A stretch of 64,000 bases of DNA from CAWEBF01 sp963807235 (GCA_963807235.1 CAWEBF010000024.1:77282-141281), one strand, 5' to 3'; shown: positions 1-8,486, numbered from the stretch's first letter. Program-made: numbers and translations. Notes: generated by a model from the letters alone, not told the origin.

Positions 1-1
1 G

Positions 2-1294
2 GAAGGGCAGGGCGATTTCCCCGCCGCCAAGGCAGCGCTGGAGCGCGCCACCAAGCTCGACGCGCGGTCGTCGGAGATTCGGGCTGAGCTGGGCGCGTTT
101 CACCTGCGCCGTAGCCAGCCCGAGGAGGCCGAGGCCGCGGCCCGCGCGGCGCTCGCGATCGACAGCGAGAGCATCGAAGGCCACCGTGTGCTCGGTCTGG
201 TGTATGCGGGTTACGCCGATGGGGGTTCGCAGCAGAAAGGCGCCTCGGCGGCCCAGACCGCGCAGTTCCTGAAGGACGCCATCACGCACCTGGAATTGGC
301 ATCTGCCTCGGCGCTGTCGGGCGATCTCGTCCTCAATTTCACGCTGGGCCGGCTGTACCTGCGCGCCGGCACGCCGGACAAAGCGGTGCAGTCGCTCACC
401 CGCGTCGTCGGGCAGAACCCGGGGTCGGTGCAGGCGCGCCAACTGCTGGCGCAAGCGCACGCCGTCTCCAAGGATCTGCCCGCGGCAATCGCCACGCTCG
501 AAGCGATCGTGGACGAGGAGCCCCGGGTCGCGGCCGCGCTGGGACAGTATCAGGAGCAGGCCGGGCTGCTGCGCGAGGCTGCCGACAGCTACACCAAGGC
601 GCTTGCGGTGCAGCCGATGAGCCGCGAGTTGAAGTCGCGACGCATCGCGGCGCTCTACAGCGCCAAGGACTACAAGGCCGCGGCGGCGTTTGCCACCGAC
701 GCGCGCCGCCAGCACCCCGAGGACGCGCGGTTCCCCCGGCTGCAGGGCCGCGCACTCTTCGACGCCGGCGATCGCGCGGGCGGAGTGGCCGTTCTCGAAG
801 AAGCGGCCAAGGCGTTTCCCAAGGACACGCCGACGCTGTATGCGCTGGCCGACATCTATCGGGACGCGGATCGCAGCACGGACGCCGAGACCGCGCTGCG
901 GCAGGTGCTCGTGCTCGAGCCCACGAACCCCAACGCGCTGAACTACCTGGGGTATCTCCTGGCGATGCGCGGCGACAAGCTGGACGAGGCCGTGCAGCTG
1001 GTGCGCAAGGCACTCGAGGCGGAGCCCGACAACGGCGCGTACCTGGACAGCCTGGGCTGGGCGCACTTCAAGCGCGGCGATCTGGCCGAGGCGGAGAAGT
1101 ATCTCGGTGCGGCGGCGCAGCGCATGCCGAGCAACTCCGAGGTCCAGGACCACCTGGGCGACGTCTTTGCCCGCCGTGGACGCGTGGACGACGCCATCGC
1201 CGCGTGGAGCAAGGCGCTCGACGGGGACGGCGAAGACGTGGATCTCGCGGCCGTGCGCCGCAAGATCGACGACGCGCGCTCCAAGCGTCGCTGA
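2..1294 (+). CDS. tetratricopeptide repeat protein (5' end outside window)
   Basis: The frame is open from the first complete codon of the window, so the start lies upstream; about 430 codons are visible. The whole visible part is degenerate TPR units of about 34 residues (A-x-x-x-L-x-x-A-x-x-x-P spacing). The most regular repeats are near the C-terminus, around NALNYLGYLLA and YLDSLGWAHFKRGDL, and the protein ends in a basic SKRR tail. TPR arrays are protein-protein scaffolds and no catalytic domain is visible. It is followed 16 bases later by a lipoprotein gene, so a role in envelope assembly or secretion is possible, but that is inference. Confidence 0.85.
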   Translation, partial: EGQGDFPAAKAALERATKLDARSSEIRAELGAFHLRRSQPEEAEAAARAALAIDSESIEGHRVLGLVYAGYADGGSQQKGASAAQTAQFLKDAITHLELASASALSGDLVLNFTLGRLYLRAGTPDKAVQSLTRVVGQNPGSVQARQLLAQAHAVSKDLPAAIATLEAIVDEEPRVAAALGQYQEQAGLLREAADSYTKALAVQPMSRELKSRRIAALYSAKDYKAAAAFATDARRQHPEDARFPRLQGRALFDAGDRAGGVAVLEEAAKAFPKDTPTLYALADIYRDADRSTDAETALRQVLVLEPTNPNALNYLGYLLAMRGDKLDEAVQLVRKALEAEPDNGAYLDSLGWAHFKRGDLAEAEKYLGAAAQRMPSNSEVQDHLGDVFARRGRVDDAIAAWSKALDGDGEDVDLAAVRRKIDDARSKRR

Positions 1295-1310
1295 GACGCC
1301 TCCTCACACC

Positions 1311-2129
1311 GTGACCGTGTGTCGCGTGCTCGCCGACGCCAGGAGACGCCGGCTTCTGGTGGCGGCCACGTTTGCCCTCCTGTCGGCCGGGTGCGCGGCA
1401 CGGCGCGTGGCGTTGCCGCAGGACGCAGGCACGCCCATGGCCGATGCGGCCACGGTGCACGAAACGGTGTCCGCGGCGTGCCGGGGCATCAAGACCTTCA
1501 CCGCCGAACTGGCGCTCTCGGGCCGTGTGGGCGACCAGCGGTTGCGGGGCCGCGTGATTGCCGGCTTCGACCGGTCGGGCTCGATGCGCCTGGAGGGCGT
1601 GGCGCCGTTTGGCCCACCGGCTTTCGTGTTGGCCGCGCGTCCGGGGTCGGCCATCCTGCTGCTGCCCCGCGACGAGCGCGTGGTGCGCCATCCCGACGCG
1701 CGCGACGTGCTGGGCGCGTTGAGTGGTGTGCCGTTGGCGCCGGCGGACCTGCTGGCGGTCGTGACCGGGTGCGTGGTGCCGGATCCGGCGCCGTCGGCGG
1801 GGCGCCTGCACGAGCGAGGGTGGGCGTCGATCGAACTCGGCGGCGGAGCCACCGCTTACCTGCAACAGGTCAGTGGCGCCTGGCAGGTGCGCGCGGCGCG
1901 CCGCGCACCATGGGAGATCGAGTACGACCAATGGCTGGGAGGCCTGCCCCGGCTGGTCCGGCTGCGCGCATCGGAGGGCCAGGCTCCCGTGGATGCCGCC
2001 GTGCAGGTTTCGCAGATTGAAACGAACGTCGATCTGCCCGCGACGGCGTTCACGCTCGACATCCCTCCCAACACGGCCGAGTTGACGCTCGACGAGCTTC
2101 GCCGAGCCGGCCCCCTGCGAGGACAATGA
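1311..2129 (+). CDS. lipoprotein, LolB-like or outer-membrane-lipoprotein-sorting type
   Basis: The product is about 272 residues and starts at one of several closely spaced GTG codons; the first is used here. A lipoprotein signal is clear: basic RRRR, a hydrophobic stretch and the lipobox LSAG-C near residue 28, which predicts lipidation and export. The mature part has the alternating beta-rich pattern of LolB/DUF4292-type proteins (FTAELALSGRV early, then IEYDQW and LPRLVRLRA). Those families bind lipids or lipoproteins in the periplasm. The stop overlaps the next start in an ATGA arrangement, so it is translationally coupled to the cyclotransferase gene. The family assignment is by pattern only. 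Confidence 0.7.
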   Translation: MTVCRVLADARRRRLLVAATFALLSAGCAARRVALPQDAGTPMADAATVHETVSAACRGIKTFTAELALSGRVGDQRLRGRVIAGFDRSGSMRLEGVAPFGPPAFVLAARPGSAILLLPRDERVVRHPDARDVLGALSGVPLAPADLLAVVTGCVVPDPAPSAGRLHERGWASIELGGGATAYLQQVSGAWQVRAARRAPWEIEYDQWLGGLPRLVRLRASEGQAPVDAAVQVSQIETNVDLPATAFTLDIPPNTAELTLDELRRAGPLRGQ

Positions 2130-2914
2130 GCGCGACGTGTCCGCCAAGGTTCGTGACGGCGACGTGGGCACTCTGCGCCGCAGTGGTGTGCATGTGGTCC
2201 GCTGACGCCCATCAAAACGGTCCGGCGCCGATCTGGCGCCACGACGTCGTACGTGCGTATCCGCACGATCCCGACGCCTTCACGCAGGGGCTCGTGTATC
2301 GCGATGGGTTCCTGTACGAAAGCACGGGGCTCAACGGGCGATCGTCACTTCGCCGGGTCGCACTTGAAACGGGCAAGGTCGTCCAGCGTCAGTCGGTCGA
2401 TCGGCGCTACTTCGCCGAAGGCCTGGCGTCGTGGGGGCCCAACCTTCTGCAGCTCACATGGGACACGGGCGTCGGGTTCGTCTACGACCGTGCCTCGTTT
2501 CGCCTGCTGCGCACGTTCACCTACGCCGGTGAAGGGTGGGGGCTCGCCGACGATGGACGGCAGCTCGTGATGAGCGACGGCACGCCGACTCTCCGCTTCC
2601 TCGACCCCGCCACGTTTGCCGTGACGCGCCGTGTCACCGTGCGCGAGGGCACGGCGCCCGTCGACGAGCTGAACGAGCTCGAGGTCGTGAAGGGCCTGGT
2701 CTACGCCAACGTGTGGCACAGCGAGCGGATCGCAATCATCTCGCCCGACGACGGCCGTGTCGTGGCCTGGCTGGACCTGTCGAAGCTGGCGCCCAAGGCC
2801 ATCTCGGGCGACGCCGTGCTGAACGGCATCGCCTACGACGCCGCCGGCGACCGGCTGTTCGTAACCGGCAAGTTCTGGCCACAGCTCTTCGAGATCAAGG
2901 TGCGCCGTCCGTGA
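2126..2914 (+). CDS. glutaminyl-peptide cyclotransferase (bacterial/plant type)
   Basis: The 262-residue protein converts N-terminal glutamine of peptides to pyroglutamate. It has an export signal (hydrophobic segment around residues 10-28, ending near SADA-H), so it acts in the periplasm or outside. The sequence is a beta-propeller of the glutamine cyclotransferase family: the hallmark DPDAFTQGLVY near the start of the mature chain, then YESTGLNGRSSLR, LTWDTG, DELNELEVV, NVWHSERI and LNGIAYD are all present in order, and the length is typical. It overlaps the preceding lipoprotein gene by four bases and the following ispE start by four bases (GTGA), forming a tight coupled block. Confidence 0.93.
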   Translation: MSATCPPRFVTATWALCAAVVCMWSADAHQNGPAPIWRHDVVRAYPHDPDAFTQGLVYRDGFLYESTGLNGRSSLRRVALETGKVVQRQSVDRRYFAEGLASWGPNLLQLTWDTGVGFVYDRASFRLLRTFTYAGEGWGLADDGRQLVMSDGTPTLRFLDPATFAVTRRVTVREGTAPVDELNELEVVKGLVYANVWHSERIAIISPDDGRVVAWLDLSKLAPKAISGDAVLNGIAYDAAGDRLFVTGKFWPQLFEIKVRRP

Positions 2915-3813
2915 GGGCAGGCCGCGCCGTGCGGATGCGCGCGCACGCCAAGATCAACCTCGACCTGCGCGTGCTGGGGACGAGGCCCGATGGGTTCCAC
3001 GAACTGCGCACGGTGTTCCAGGCGATCGGCCTGCACGACACCGTGGAGTGCGTGGCGAGAGAAGGCCCGTTCGCGATCGAATGCGACGTGGCCGGCGTGC
3101 CACTGGACCGCGCGAACCTTGCATGGCGCGCTGCCGAGACGCTGTGGCGATCGGCGCGGCGCACCGGTCCGTTGCGCGACGTCCTGGTGCGGCTGACCAA
3201 ACGCATCCCCCTGCAGGCGGGTCTTGGCGGCGGCAGCGCCGATGCGGCGGCGACGCTGCTCGGTCTGGTGAAGCTCTGGAGACTGCCGGTGCGGGCGTCG
3301 CAGCTGACCGACGTGGCGGCGACGTTGGGCTCCGACGTGCCGTTCTTCCTGTCAGGGGGCACGGCGCTGGGCCTGGGCCGCGGCGACGAGGTGTATCCGC
3401 TGGCGGACCTGCCGCGCCATTGGATCGTCCTGCTCGTGCCTGGGTTCGGCGTGTCGTCGGCCGACGCGTACCGCTGGTACGACGACGAGCGCGAAGCCAG
3501 CGGTGGCACCAACCGTCGCGAGCCGCAGTACGTGCCGGGGCCGTGGCCCTCGCGCGCGGCGCAGATGATCAACGACCTGGAGGCGTCCATCGCCCGCCAC
3601 CATCCGGAAATCGACCAGATGCGTGCGGCCCTGCGCCGGTCGGGTGCGCTGGCGGCCGCGATGACCGGCAGCGGGTCCACCGTGTTTGGCCTTTTCCAAC
3701 GCCGGCGCGACGCCACGGCGGCCGTGGCCCGGCTGTCAGGAGGCGCCTGGCGGGCACTTCTGACCGAATCGCTCGACCGCGGCTCCTACTCGCGCCGCCT
3801 GCGACTCGGGTAG
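2911..3813 (+). CDS. ispE: 4-diphosphocytidyl-2-C-methyl-D-erythritol kinase
   Basis: IspE phosphorylates CDP-methylerythritol with ATP in the cytoplasmic MEP route to isoprenoid precursors. The protein is about 300 residues. It opens with the family AKINLDLRVLG motif followed by RPDGFHEL, has the GHMP-kinase ATP loop PLQAGLGGGSADAA near residue 100, and ends with the conserved MTGSGSTVFG. GTG at 2911 overlaps the preceding stop and is chosen for coupling; GTG 2929 and ATG 2935 are in-frame alternatives closer to the conserved AKIN motif. The IspD and IspF activities of the same pathway are in one fused gene about 55 kb downstream. Confidence 0.96.
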   Translation: MRAGRAVRMRAHAKINLDLRVLGTRPDGFHELRTVFQAIGLHDTVECVAREGPFAIECDVAGVPLDRANLAWRAAETLWRSARRTGPLRDVLVRLTKRIPLQAGLGGGSADAAATLLGLVKLWRLPVRASQLTDVAATLGSDVPFFLSGGTALGLGRGDEVYPLADLPRHWIVLLVPGFGVSSADAYRWYDDEREASGGTNRREPQYVPGPWPSRAAQMINDLEASIARHHPEIDQMRAALRRSGALAAAMTGSGSTVFGLFQRRRDATAAVARLSGGAWRALLTESLDRGSYSRRLRLG

Positions 3814-3816
3814 CCC

Positions 3817-3846
3817 TTGCCGGTCCCCATAAGTCTCGACTACACT
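3817..3846 (+). promoter_or_regulatory. sigma-70-type promoter for tRNA-Gln and prs
   Basis: A TTGCCG -35 box at 3817-3822 and a TACACT -10 box at 3841-3846 are separated by 18 bases, ending 40 bases before the tRNA. The same TTGCCG-N18 arrangement precedes the tRNA-Thr gene at 62 kb, which supports it as the housekeeping promoter form of this genome. Confidence 0.6.
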
Positions 3847-3886
3847 TAGGGTTTGCGTTGGCCGCGCGAGCGGCTCCCGAGGGTAG

Positions 3887-3961
3887 TGGGGCGTGGCCAA
3901 GCGGTAAGGCGCGGGACTTTGGATCCCGTATTCGGAGGTTCGAATCCTCCCGCCCCAACCA
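3887..3961 (+). tRNA. tRNA-Gln (UUG anticodon)
   Basis: The cloverleaf folds with acceptor TGGGGCG paired to CGCCCCA, an anticodon loop CTTTGGA giving TTG, a T-arm with GGTTCGAATCC, and an encoded CCA end at 3959-3961. The U-G start typical of bacterial tRNA-Gln is present. It sits between ispE and prs. Confidence 0.97.
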
Positions 3962-4020
3962 GCCTTCGCTCACGCCTGCTTCGCGTGAGCGAGCTACGGC
4001 TGGCAGGCCAGGCGAAGGCT
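3961..4020 (+). repeat. two-tier stem-loop anchored at the tRNA-Gln 3' end
   Basis: AGCCTTCGC (3961-3969) pairs with GCGAAGGCT (4012-4020), enclosing a second hairpin GCTCACGC (3968-3975) with GCGTGAGC (3983-3990). The first base is the terminal A of the tRNA. A sequence-related copy sits at the 3' end of the tRNA-Thr before tuf (63080-63128). It could be a terminator, an RNase processing site or a leader element of prs. Confidence 0.65.
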
Positions 4021-4032
4021 GAACGAGACTTG

Positions 4033-5013
4033 ATGAAGCGACCTTTAAGTGGCGACGGACTCGTGGCAGCAGGCTTCGGCGACCTGAAAATCTTCTCCGG
4101 CAGCGCGAACCCGCAGCTGTCGCGAGAGATTGCCGACGTCCTGGGCATTCCATTGGGCCAGGCCCGGTTGCGGCGGTTCCCCGACAGCGAGGTGTCCTTC
4201 CAGATCGACGAGAACATCCGCGGCGCCGACGTCTTCATCGTCCAGCCGACCTCCACCCCGGTGGACCAGCACCTGATGGAGTTGCTGGTGATGATCGACG
4301 CGTTCCGCCGATCGTCGGCCGCGCGCATCACCGCCGTGGTGCCCTACTACGGCTACGCCCGGCAGGACCGCAAGGACAAGCCGCGCGTGCCGATCTCCGC
4401 CAAGCTGGTCGCGAACCTGCTCAGCGCGGCGGGCACCAACCGCATGCTGACGATGGATCTCCACAAGGCGCAGATCCAGGGCTTCTTCGACATCCCCGTG
4501 GACCACTTGTTCGCCGCGCCGGTGATCATCGACTACTGCTCGCGCATGCGGTATCCGAACCTGACGATGGTGTCGCCAGACGCGGGTGGCGCCGAGCGCG
4601 CGCGCGCCTACGCCAAGCGGCTCGATGCCGAGCTGGCGATCGTGGACAAACGGCGCACCGAGGACGGCACGGCCGAGGTGATGAACGTCATCGGCGACGT
4701 GCGCGGCCGCACCTGCATCCTGCAGGACGACATCATCGACACCGCCGGGACGATCCAGAAGGCCGCTACGGCGCTCAAGGAAGCCGGGGCCGAGCGTGTG
4801 GTCGCGTGCGCGGTCCACGGCGTGCTGTCGGGCCCGGCGATCGAGCGCATCGAGAAGGCGCCGCTCGATCAGCTGATCGTCACCAACTCGGTCTCGCTGA
4901 GCGAGGCGGGGCAGAAGTGCAAGAAAATCGTCGTGTTGTCGGTGGCGCGGCTGCTGGGCCAGGCGATCCGCAATATTCACGAAGAGACGTCGGTATCGTC
5001 GCTGTTCGTTTAA
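4033..5013 (+). CDS. prs: ribose-phosphate pyrophosphokinase
   Basis: This enzyme makes PRPP from ribose 5-phosphate and ATP, feeding purine, pyrimidine, histidine, tryptophan and NAD synthesis. The 326-residue protein has the class I features: FSGSANPQLSREI near the N-terminus, RFPDSEVSFQI, the catalytic YYGYARQDRK loop, the Mg/substrate stretch MDLHKAQIQGFFDIPVDHL, the flexible-loop region and the PRPP-binding DDIIDTAGTI near residue 235. The open frame extends upstream through the tRNA, so ATG 4033 was chosen because the family N-terminus begins shortly after it. It is followed 9 bases later by the L25 gene. Confidence 0.97.
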   Translation: MKRPLSGDGLVAAGFGDLKIFSGSANPQLSREIADVLGIPLGQARLRRFPDSEVSFQIDENIRGADVFIVQPTSTPVDQHLMELLVMIDAFRRSSAARITAVVPYYGYARQDRKDKPRVPISAKLVANLLSAAGTNRMLTMDLHKAQIQGFFDIPVDHLFAAPVIIDYCSRMRYPNLTMVSPDAGGAERARAYAKRLDAELAIVDKRRTEDGTAEVMNVIGDVRGRTCILQDDIIDTAGTIQKAATALKEAGAERVVACAVHGVLSGPAIERIEKAPLDQLIVTNSVSLSEAGQKCKKIVVLSVARLLGQAIRNIHEETSVSSLFV

Positions 5014-5022
5014 GGAACAATC

Positions 5023-5712
5023 ATGGACGCCACACTTGAAGCGGTGAAGCGATCGGATCGGGGCAAGAACGAGGCACGGCGCCTCCGGGCGGCAGGCGGC
5101 CTGCCGGCGGTGGTGTACGGCGCACGCAAGGGAGACGCGGCGCCAGAGGGCGTGCCCGTGTCGGTCGATCCGAAGGTGCTGATGCGCATCCTGCACTCGG
5201 ATTCGGGCGTCAACACGCTGATCAAGCTGCGTGTCGATGGCGCGGAGACCTCCGTCCTGGTGCGGGAGTACCAGCTCGATCCCGTGACCAACAAGCTCCT
5301 GCACGCGGACTTCTACCAGCTGGCGCTGGATAAGCTGCTCGTGGTCACCGTGCCGATCGCGATCAAGGGCGAACCCAGGGGCGTCAAGCTTCAGGGCGGC
5401 CTCCTGGACTTCGTGACCCGCGAGATCGAGGTGGAGTGCCTGCCGGCCGACATCCCGGAGCACATCGACCTCGACGTCAGTGAGTTGGAGCTGCACCAGT
5501 CGGTCCGCGTCCGCGACCTTCCGCCGCACCCGAAGTGGAAGACGGTCAGCGACGGCGAGACGATGCTGGTACACGTGGTGATGCCGAAGGTCGAGGAAGC
5601 GGCGGCGGCGACCGCGGAGGCCGCACCCGACGCAGCAGCGGCCCCGGCGGCCGAGCCGGAAGTGGCCAAGAAGGGCAAGCCGGAAAAGGAAGACGACGAC
5701 AAGAAGAAGTAA
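5023..5712 (+). CDS. rplY: 50S ribosomal protein L25/general stress protein Ctc
   Basis: This long (229-residue) L25 of the Ctc/TL5 type binds 5S rRNA in the large subunit. The N-terminal domain shows the typical KNEARRLRAAGGLPAVVYG and HADFYQL; the C-terminal beta domain contains IKGEPRGVKLQGG and LEVECLP-type residues (IEVECLPADIPEHID). The tail from about residue 190 is low-complexity alanine, glutamate and lysine, ending DDDKKK, as in many Ctc proteins. An AAGGA ribosome site lies just upstream of the ATG. It sits in the usual prs-ctc-pth order. Confidence 0.95.
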   Translation: MDATLEAVKRSDRGKNEARRLRAAGGLPAVVYGARKGDAAPEGVPVSVDPKVLMRILHSDSGVNTLIKLRVDGAETSVLVREYQLDPVTNKLLHADFYQLALDKLLVVTVPIAIKGEPRGVKLQGGLLDFVTREIEVECLPADIPEHIDLDVSELELHQSVRVRDLPPHPKWKTVSDGETMLVHVVMPKVEEAAAATAEAAPDAAAAPAAEPEVAKKGKPEKEDDDKKK

Positions 5713-5720
5713 CTTCCTTC

Positions 5721-6308
5721 ATGAAGCTGCTGGTCGGGCTCGGCAATCCCGGCAAGGACTACCGCGACACCCGGCACAACGTCGGGTTCATGGTGGTGGA
5801 CGAGGTGGCGAAGCGGCATCAATTGGCCTGGGCCATGGCGCCGGGTCAGGTGCCGGACGCATTCGTGGTGAAATGGTTCGGGCCGCAGGCGCTGCTGGCC
5901 AAGCCGCTGACCTACATGAACCGCAGTGGGGAAGTGGTGGGGCCGCTCGTGCGGTACTACGATGTGGCGGCCGCAGACGTGCTGGTGGTGGTGGACGAGG
6001 CGGCGCTCCCGTTTGGCAAGCTTCGGGCGCGCGCGCGGGGATCGGCGGGCGGCCACAACGGCCTGAAGTCGGTCATCGAAGGGTTGGGCACCACCGAGTT
6101 CCCGCGGTTGCGGGTGGGAGTAGGACGTGGCGACGGGAGGCGGGACCTCGCGGACCACGTGCTGGCAAGATTCGAGAGCGGCGAGAAAGCCGAGCTCGAA
6201 GAGATCATCGCCCGGGCGGCCGATGCCGTCGAGATGTTCGCCGCAGCGGACATTGCCAAGGTGATGAACACGTACAACCCGGAGACTGCGGGGCCGGAAC
6301 TAGACTGA
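5721..6308 (+). CDS. pth: peptidyl-tRNA hydrolase
   Basis: Pth cleaves peptidyl-tRNAs released from stalled ribosomes. The 195-residue protein has the family start MKLLVGLGNPG, the catalytic histidine in TRHNVGF (about residue 20), KPLTYMNRSG with the substrate-binding asparagine, and GSAGGHNGLKS. The usual HDDLDLP segment is VVDEAALP here; the first aspartate is kept while the neighbouring residues differ. ATG 5721 lies 8 bases after the L25 stop, and longer upstream frame is ignored because the family N-terminus begins exactly here. Confidence 0.96.
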   Translation: MKLLVGLGNPGKDYRDTRHNVGFMVVDEVAKRHQLAWAMAPGQVPDAFVVKWFGPQALLAKPLTYMNRSGEVVGPLVRYYDVAAADVLVVVDEAALPFGKLRARARGSAGGHNGLKSVIEGLGTTEFPRLRVGVGRGDGRRDLADHVLARFESGEKAELEEIIARAADAVEMFAAADIAKVMNTYNPETAGPELD

Positions 6309-6387
6309 CTGACTCCTTGCCTCCCGCATGTGCGGGCGGCCGTCGGGACCGAGATGTCGGCCCCAGTCACGTCCAGAAGGAGACGTA

Positions 6388-6831
6388 ATGACACGGAAGT
6401 ACGAACTCGTCTACATCGTGTCGCCCGAGGCGACCGACGAACACGTGGCCGAGCTGCACACCCAGATCGAGGGGATCGTGCAGCGCATGGGCGGCCAGAT
6501 CGAAAAGACCGAAAACTGGGGCCGCCGCAAGCTGGCTTATGAGATCGGCCGGCACAAGGAGGGCACGTACGTCCTCGAAGTGATCCTCGGCTCGGGCGAT
6601 CTGATGAAGGAGATCGACCGCCGCCTGAAGGTCGACGACACCGTGATCCGTCAACTCACGGTCCGCGTTGACGAAGAGCAGGAAGTCATCGAGCGCGTGA
6701 AGGCCAGACGCCTGACCACCAGCCGGCGCCGGCGTGTCACGCGCGGGTTGCCGGAGGATCGGCAGCCGGGCGAGGGCCAGCGGAACGATCCGGACGACGA
6801 CCGCGACGACCGCTTCGACATGGGCATGTAG
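6388..6831 (+). CDS. rpsF: 30S ribosomal protein S6
   Basis: S6 binds 16S rRNA together with S18 in the platform of the small subunit. The 147-residue product has the S6 fold markers YELVYIVSPEA, IEKTENWGRRKLAYEI and YVLEVIL followed by the VDDTVIRQLTVRVD strand. The basic and acidic tail after about residue 105 (TTSRRRRVTRGL, then a D-rich end) is longer than in E. coli S6. A strong AGAAGGAGA ribosome site precedes the ATG. It heads the rpsF-rpsR-rplI group; no ssb gene lies between rpsF and rpsR. Confidence 0.96.
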   Translation: MTRKYELVYIVSPEATDEHVAELHTQIEGIVQRMGGQIEKTENWGRRKLAYEIGRHKEGTYVLEVILGSGDLMKEIDRRLKVDDTVIRQLTVRVDEEQEVIERVKARRLTTSRRRRVTRGLPEDRQPGEGQRNDPDDDRDDRFDMGM

Positions 6832-6859
6832 GGCGACCAGCCACACGAGGTAGACGACT

Positions 6860-7153
6860 ATGGAAGGACGACGAAGTTTCGGCCCCAAGAAGACCGGTCG
6901 CGGCGGTGCGGCGGCGGGCAAGGACGGCCAGCGCCGCCCGATGTTCCGCCGGCGCAAGGTCTGCAAGTTCTGCAGCGACAAGATCGACGACATCAACTAC
7001 AAGGACACGCGGCTGCTGCTGCCGTTCGTGCCCGAGCGCGCCAAGATCCTGCCGCGGCGCATTTCCGGGACGTGTGCCCTGCACCAGCGCAAGCTGCGCG
7101 TGGCCCTGATGCGGGCGCGCCAGCTGGCGATGATCCCGTACACGTCTGAGTAG
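6860..7153 (+). CDS. rpsR: 30S ribosomal protein S18
   Basis: The 97-residue protein shows the S18 core: KVCKFCSDKIDDINYKDTRL, then the conserved ILPRRISGTCALHQRKL. It keeps the cysteines of a C-plus S18 (CKFC and GTC), which can bind zinc. A basic, glycine-rich N-terminal extension of about 25 residues precedes the core. It pairs with S6 from the gene immediately upstream. Confidence 0.96.
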   Translation: MEGRRSFGPKKTGRGGAAAGKDGQRRPMFRRRKVCKFCSDKIDDINYKDTRLLLPFVPERAKILPRRISGTCALHQRKLRVALMRARQLAMIPYTSE

Positions 7154-7166
7154 GCGGGGCAACGTC

Positions 7167-7622
7167 ATGGAAGTGATTCTCAGACAGCACGTCGACAACC
7201 TGGGCAAGCGCGGCGAGATCGTCAAGGTCGCGGCCGGCTATGCCCGCAACTACCTGCTGCCGCGGAAGCTGGCGCTTCTGGCCAGCGAGGGCAACAAGCG
7301 CCACGTCGAGCGCGAGCGCAAGATCATGGAATCGCGCGAGGCCGACGAGCGGGGGCAGGCGCAGGCGGTTGCGGCGCGGCTCGAGTCGGTGGAGATCAAA
7401 ATGGCGCGGCGTGTTGGCGACACCGAGCAGCTGTACGGCTCGGTGACGTCGTCCGACATCGCCGACTTCCTGAAGGGCAAGGGCTTCGAGATCGATCGGC
7501 GCAAGCTGATCCTGCCGGAGCCGATCAAGACGCTGGGCGAGCACTCGGTGCCGCTCCGCCTGCACCGCGACGTCACCGTCGCGCTCAAGGTGCAGGTGTC
7601 CAAGGAAGGCGCGACCAACTAG
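7167..7622 (+). CDS. rplI: 50S ribosomal protein L9
   Basis: L9 binds 23S rRNA and limits frameshifting. The 151-residue protein begins MEVILRQHVDNLGKRGEIV, continues with the signature GYARNYLLPRKLAL, has a long charged connecting helix (about residues 45-75) and the C-terminal domain with GSVTSSDIADFLK and LGEHSVPLRLHRDVT. It is the last core gene before the accessory region: dnaB, often its near neighbour, is about 45 kb away, and the integron integrase remnant begins directly downstream. Confidence 0.96.
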   Translation: MEVILRQHVDNLGKRGEIVKVAAGYARNYLLPRKLALLASEGNKRHVERERKIMESREADERGQAQAVAARLESVEIKMARRVGDTEQLYGSVTSSDIADFLKGKGFEIDRRKLILPEPIKTLGEHSVPLRLHRDVTVALKVQVSKEGATN

Positions 7623-7631
7623 AAGTGAAGG

Positions 7632-7656
7632 CTCGGACCGAATCACTCGGTCCGGG
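7632..7656 (+). terminator. hairpin terminator after rplI
   Basis: CGGACCGA (7634-7641) and TCGGTCCG (7647-7654) form a perfect 8-bp stem with a 5-base loop, extendable by one wobble and one GC pair. There is no U-run. A GTTAGCC core, like the 3' core of the attC sites nearby, begins three bases after the stem at 7659. Confidence 0.6.
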
Positions 7657-7682
7657 TCGTTAGCCGAGCACGGCCTCCCGAC

Positions 7683-8486
7683 CTGTCGCTTCTGCGAATT
7701 CTGCGCTCTGCGTTCTATGCTGATTCGCAGATCTGGCCACGTGAGCGTCGAGACCGCACGATAGACAGGCGCACCGAGGAAGCCTACGCCGGATGGATTC
7801 GGCGGTACGTCGGCTTCCATGGGATGCGTCATCCCGACGCCCTCTGGCCCAATCACATCGCATCATTTCTATCTGGGTTGGCGACCGAGGGTCACGTCAG
7901 CGCCTCCACACAGAATCAAGCGCTCTGTGCCGTGCTCTTCCTCTACCGCGTCGTGCTTGGCCGCGAGGTTGGCGCGGTTGAGGGAGTCGTGCGCGCCCAC
8001 GCCTCCAAGCACCTGCCCGTGGTGCTGACGCGGGTCGAGGTGTCGGCCATCCTGACGCGTCTGCACGGCCCGCAACACCTGATTGTCAGCCTTTTGTACG
8101 GGGCGGGCTGCGTCTGCGGGAGGCGCTCGAGCTGCGCGTGAAGGATCTAGATCTGGAACGCGGGCCTTAGCTGGCCGTGGCAGTTCGTATTCCCGGCAGC
8201 CCGGATCTGTCGCGATCCGCGCTGGGGTCCTCCGTGTCGTTTCCATCTGCACGAATCGGCGGTTCAGCGGGCAGTTGCGGCCGCGGTCCGCGCCGCCGGG
8301 ATTCCGAAGAAGGCCTCGTGTCATTCATTTCGACATTCGTTCGCGACTCATCTTCTCGAGGACGGCTACGACATCCGCACCGTGCAGGAACTGCTCGGTC
8401 ACAGCGATGTCAGCACCACAATGATCTACACGCACGTGCTTAACCGCGGCGCATTAGACGTGCGAAGTCCAGCCGACAGGCTCTGA
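7683..8486 (+). pseudogene. intI: integron integrase (IntI-type tyrosine recombinase), decayed
   Basis: Reading through one frame change and an internal deletion gives an unmistakable IntI. The N-terminal part runs RRTEEAYAGWIRRYVGFHG, then RHPDALW, STQNQALCAVLFLYR and PVVLTRVEVSAILTRL. At about 8107 one base is missing inside the box I region (LLYGAG, then LRLREALELRVKDLDLERG in the next frame), followed by a TAG at 8168. About 60 residues expected between DLDLERG and WQFVFP are absent. The C-terminus is well preserved: SFRHSFATHLLEDGYDIRTV with catalytic His/Arg, ELLGHSDVSTTMIYTH with His and the nucleophile Tyr, and ending RSPADRL. No good start codon is visible. The gene points in the same direction as the cassettes. 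Confidence 0.9.

Noticed and set aside
4045..5574. A 509-codon open frame on the minus strand across prs and rplY
   Set aside because: Antisense shadow of two well-identified core genes, rich in His and Arg, with no domain.
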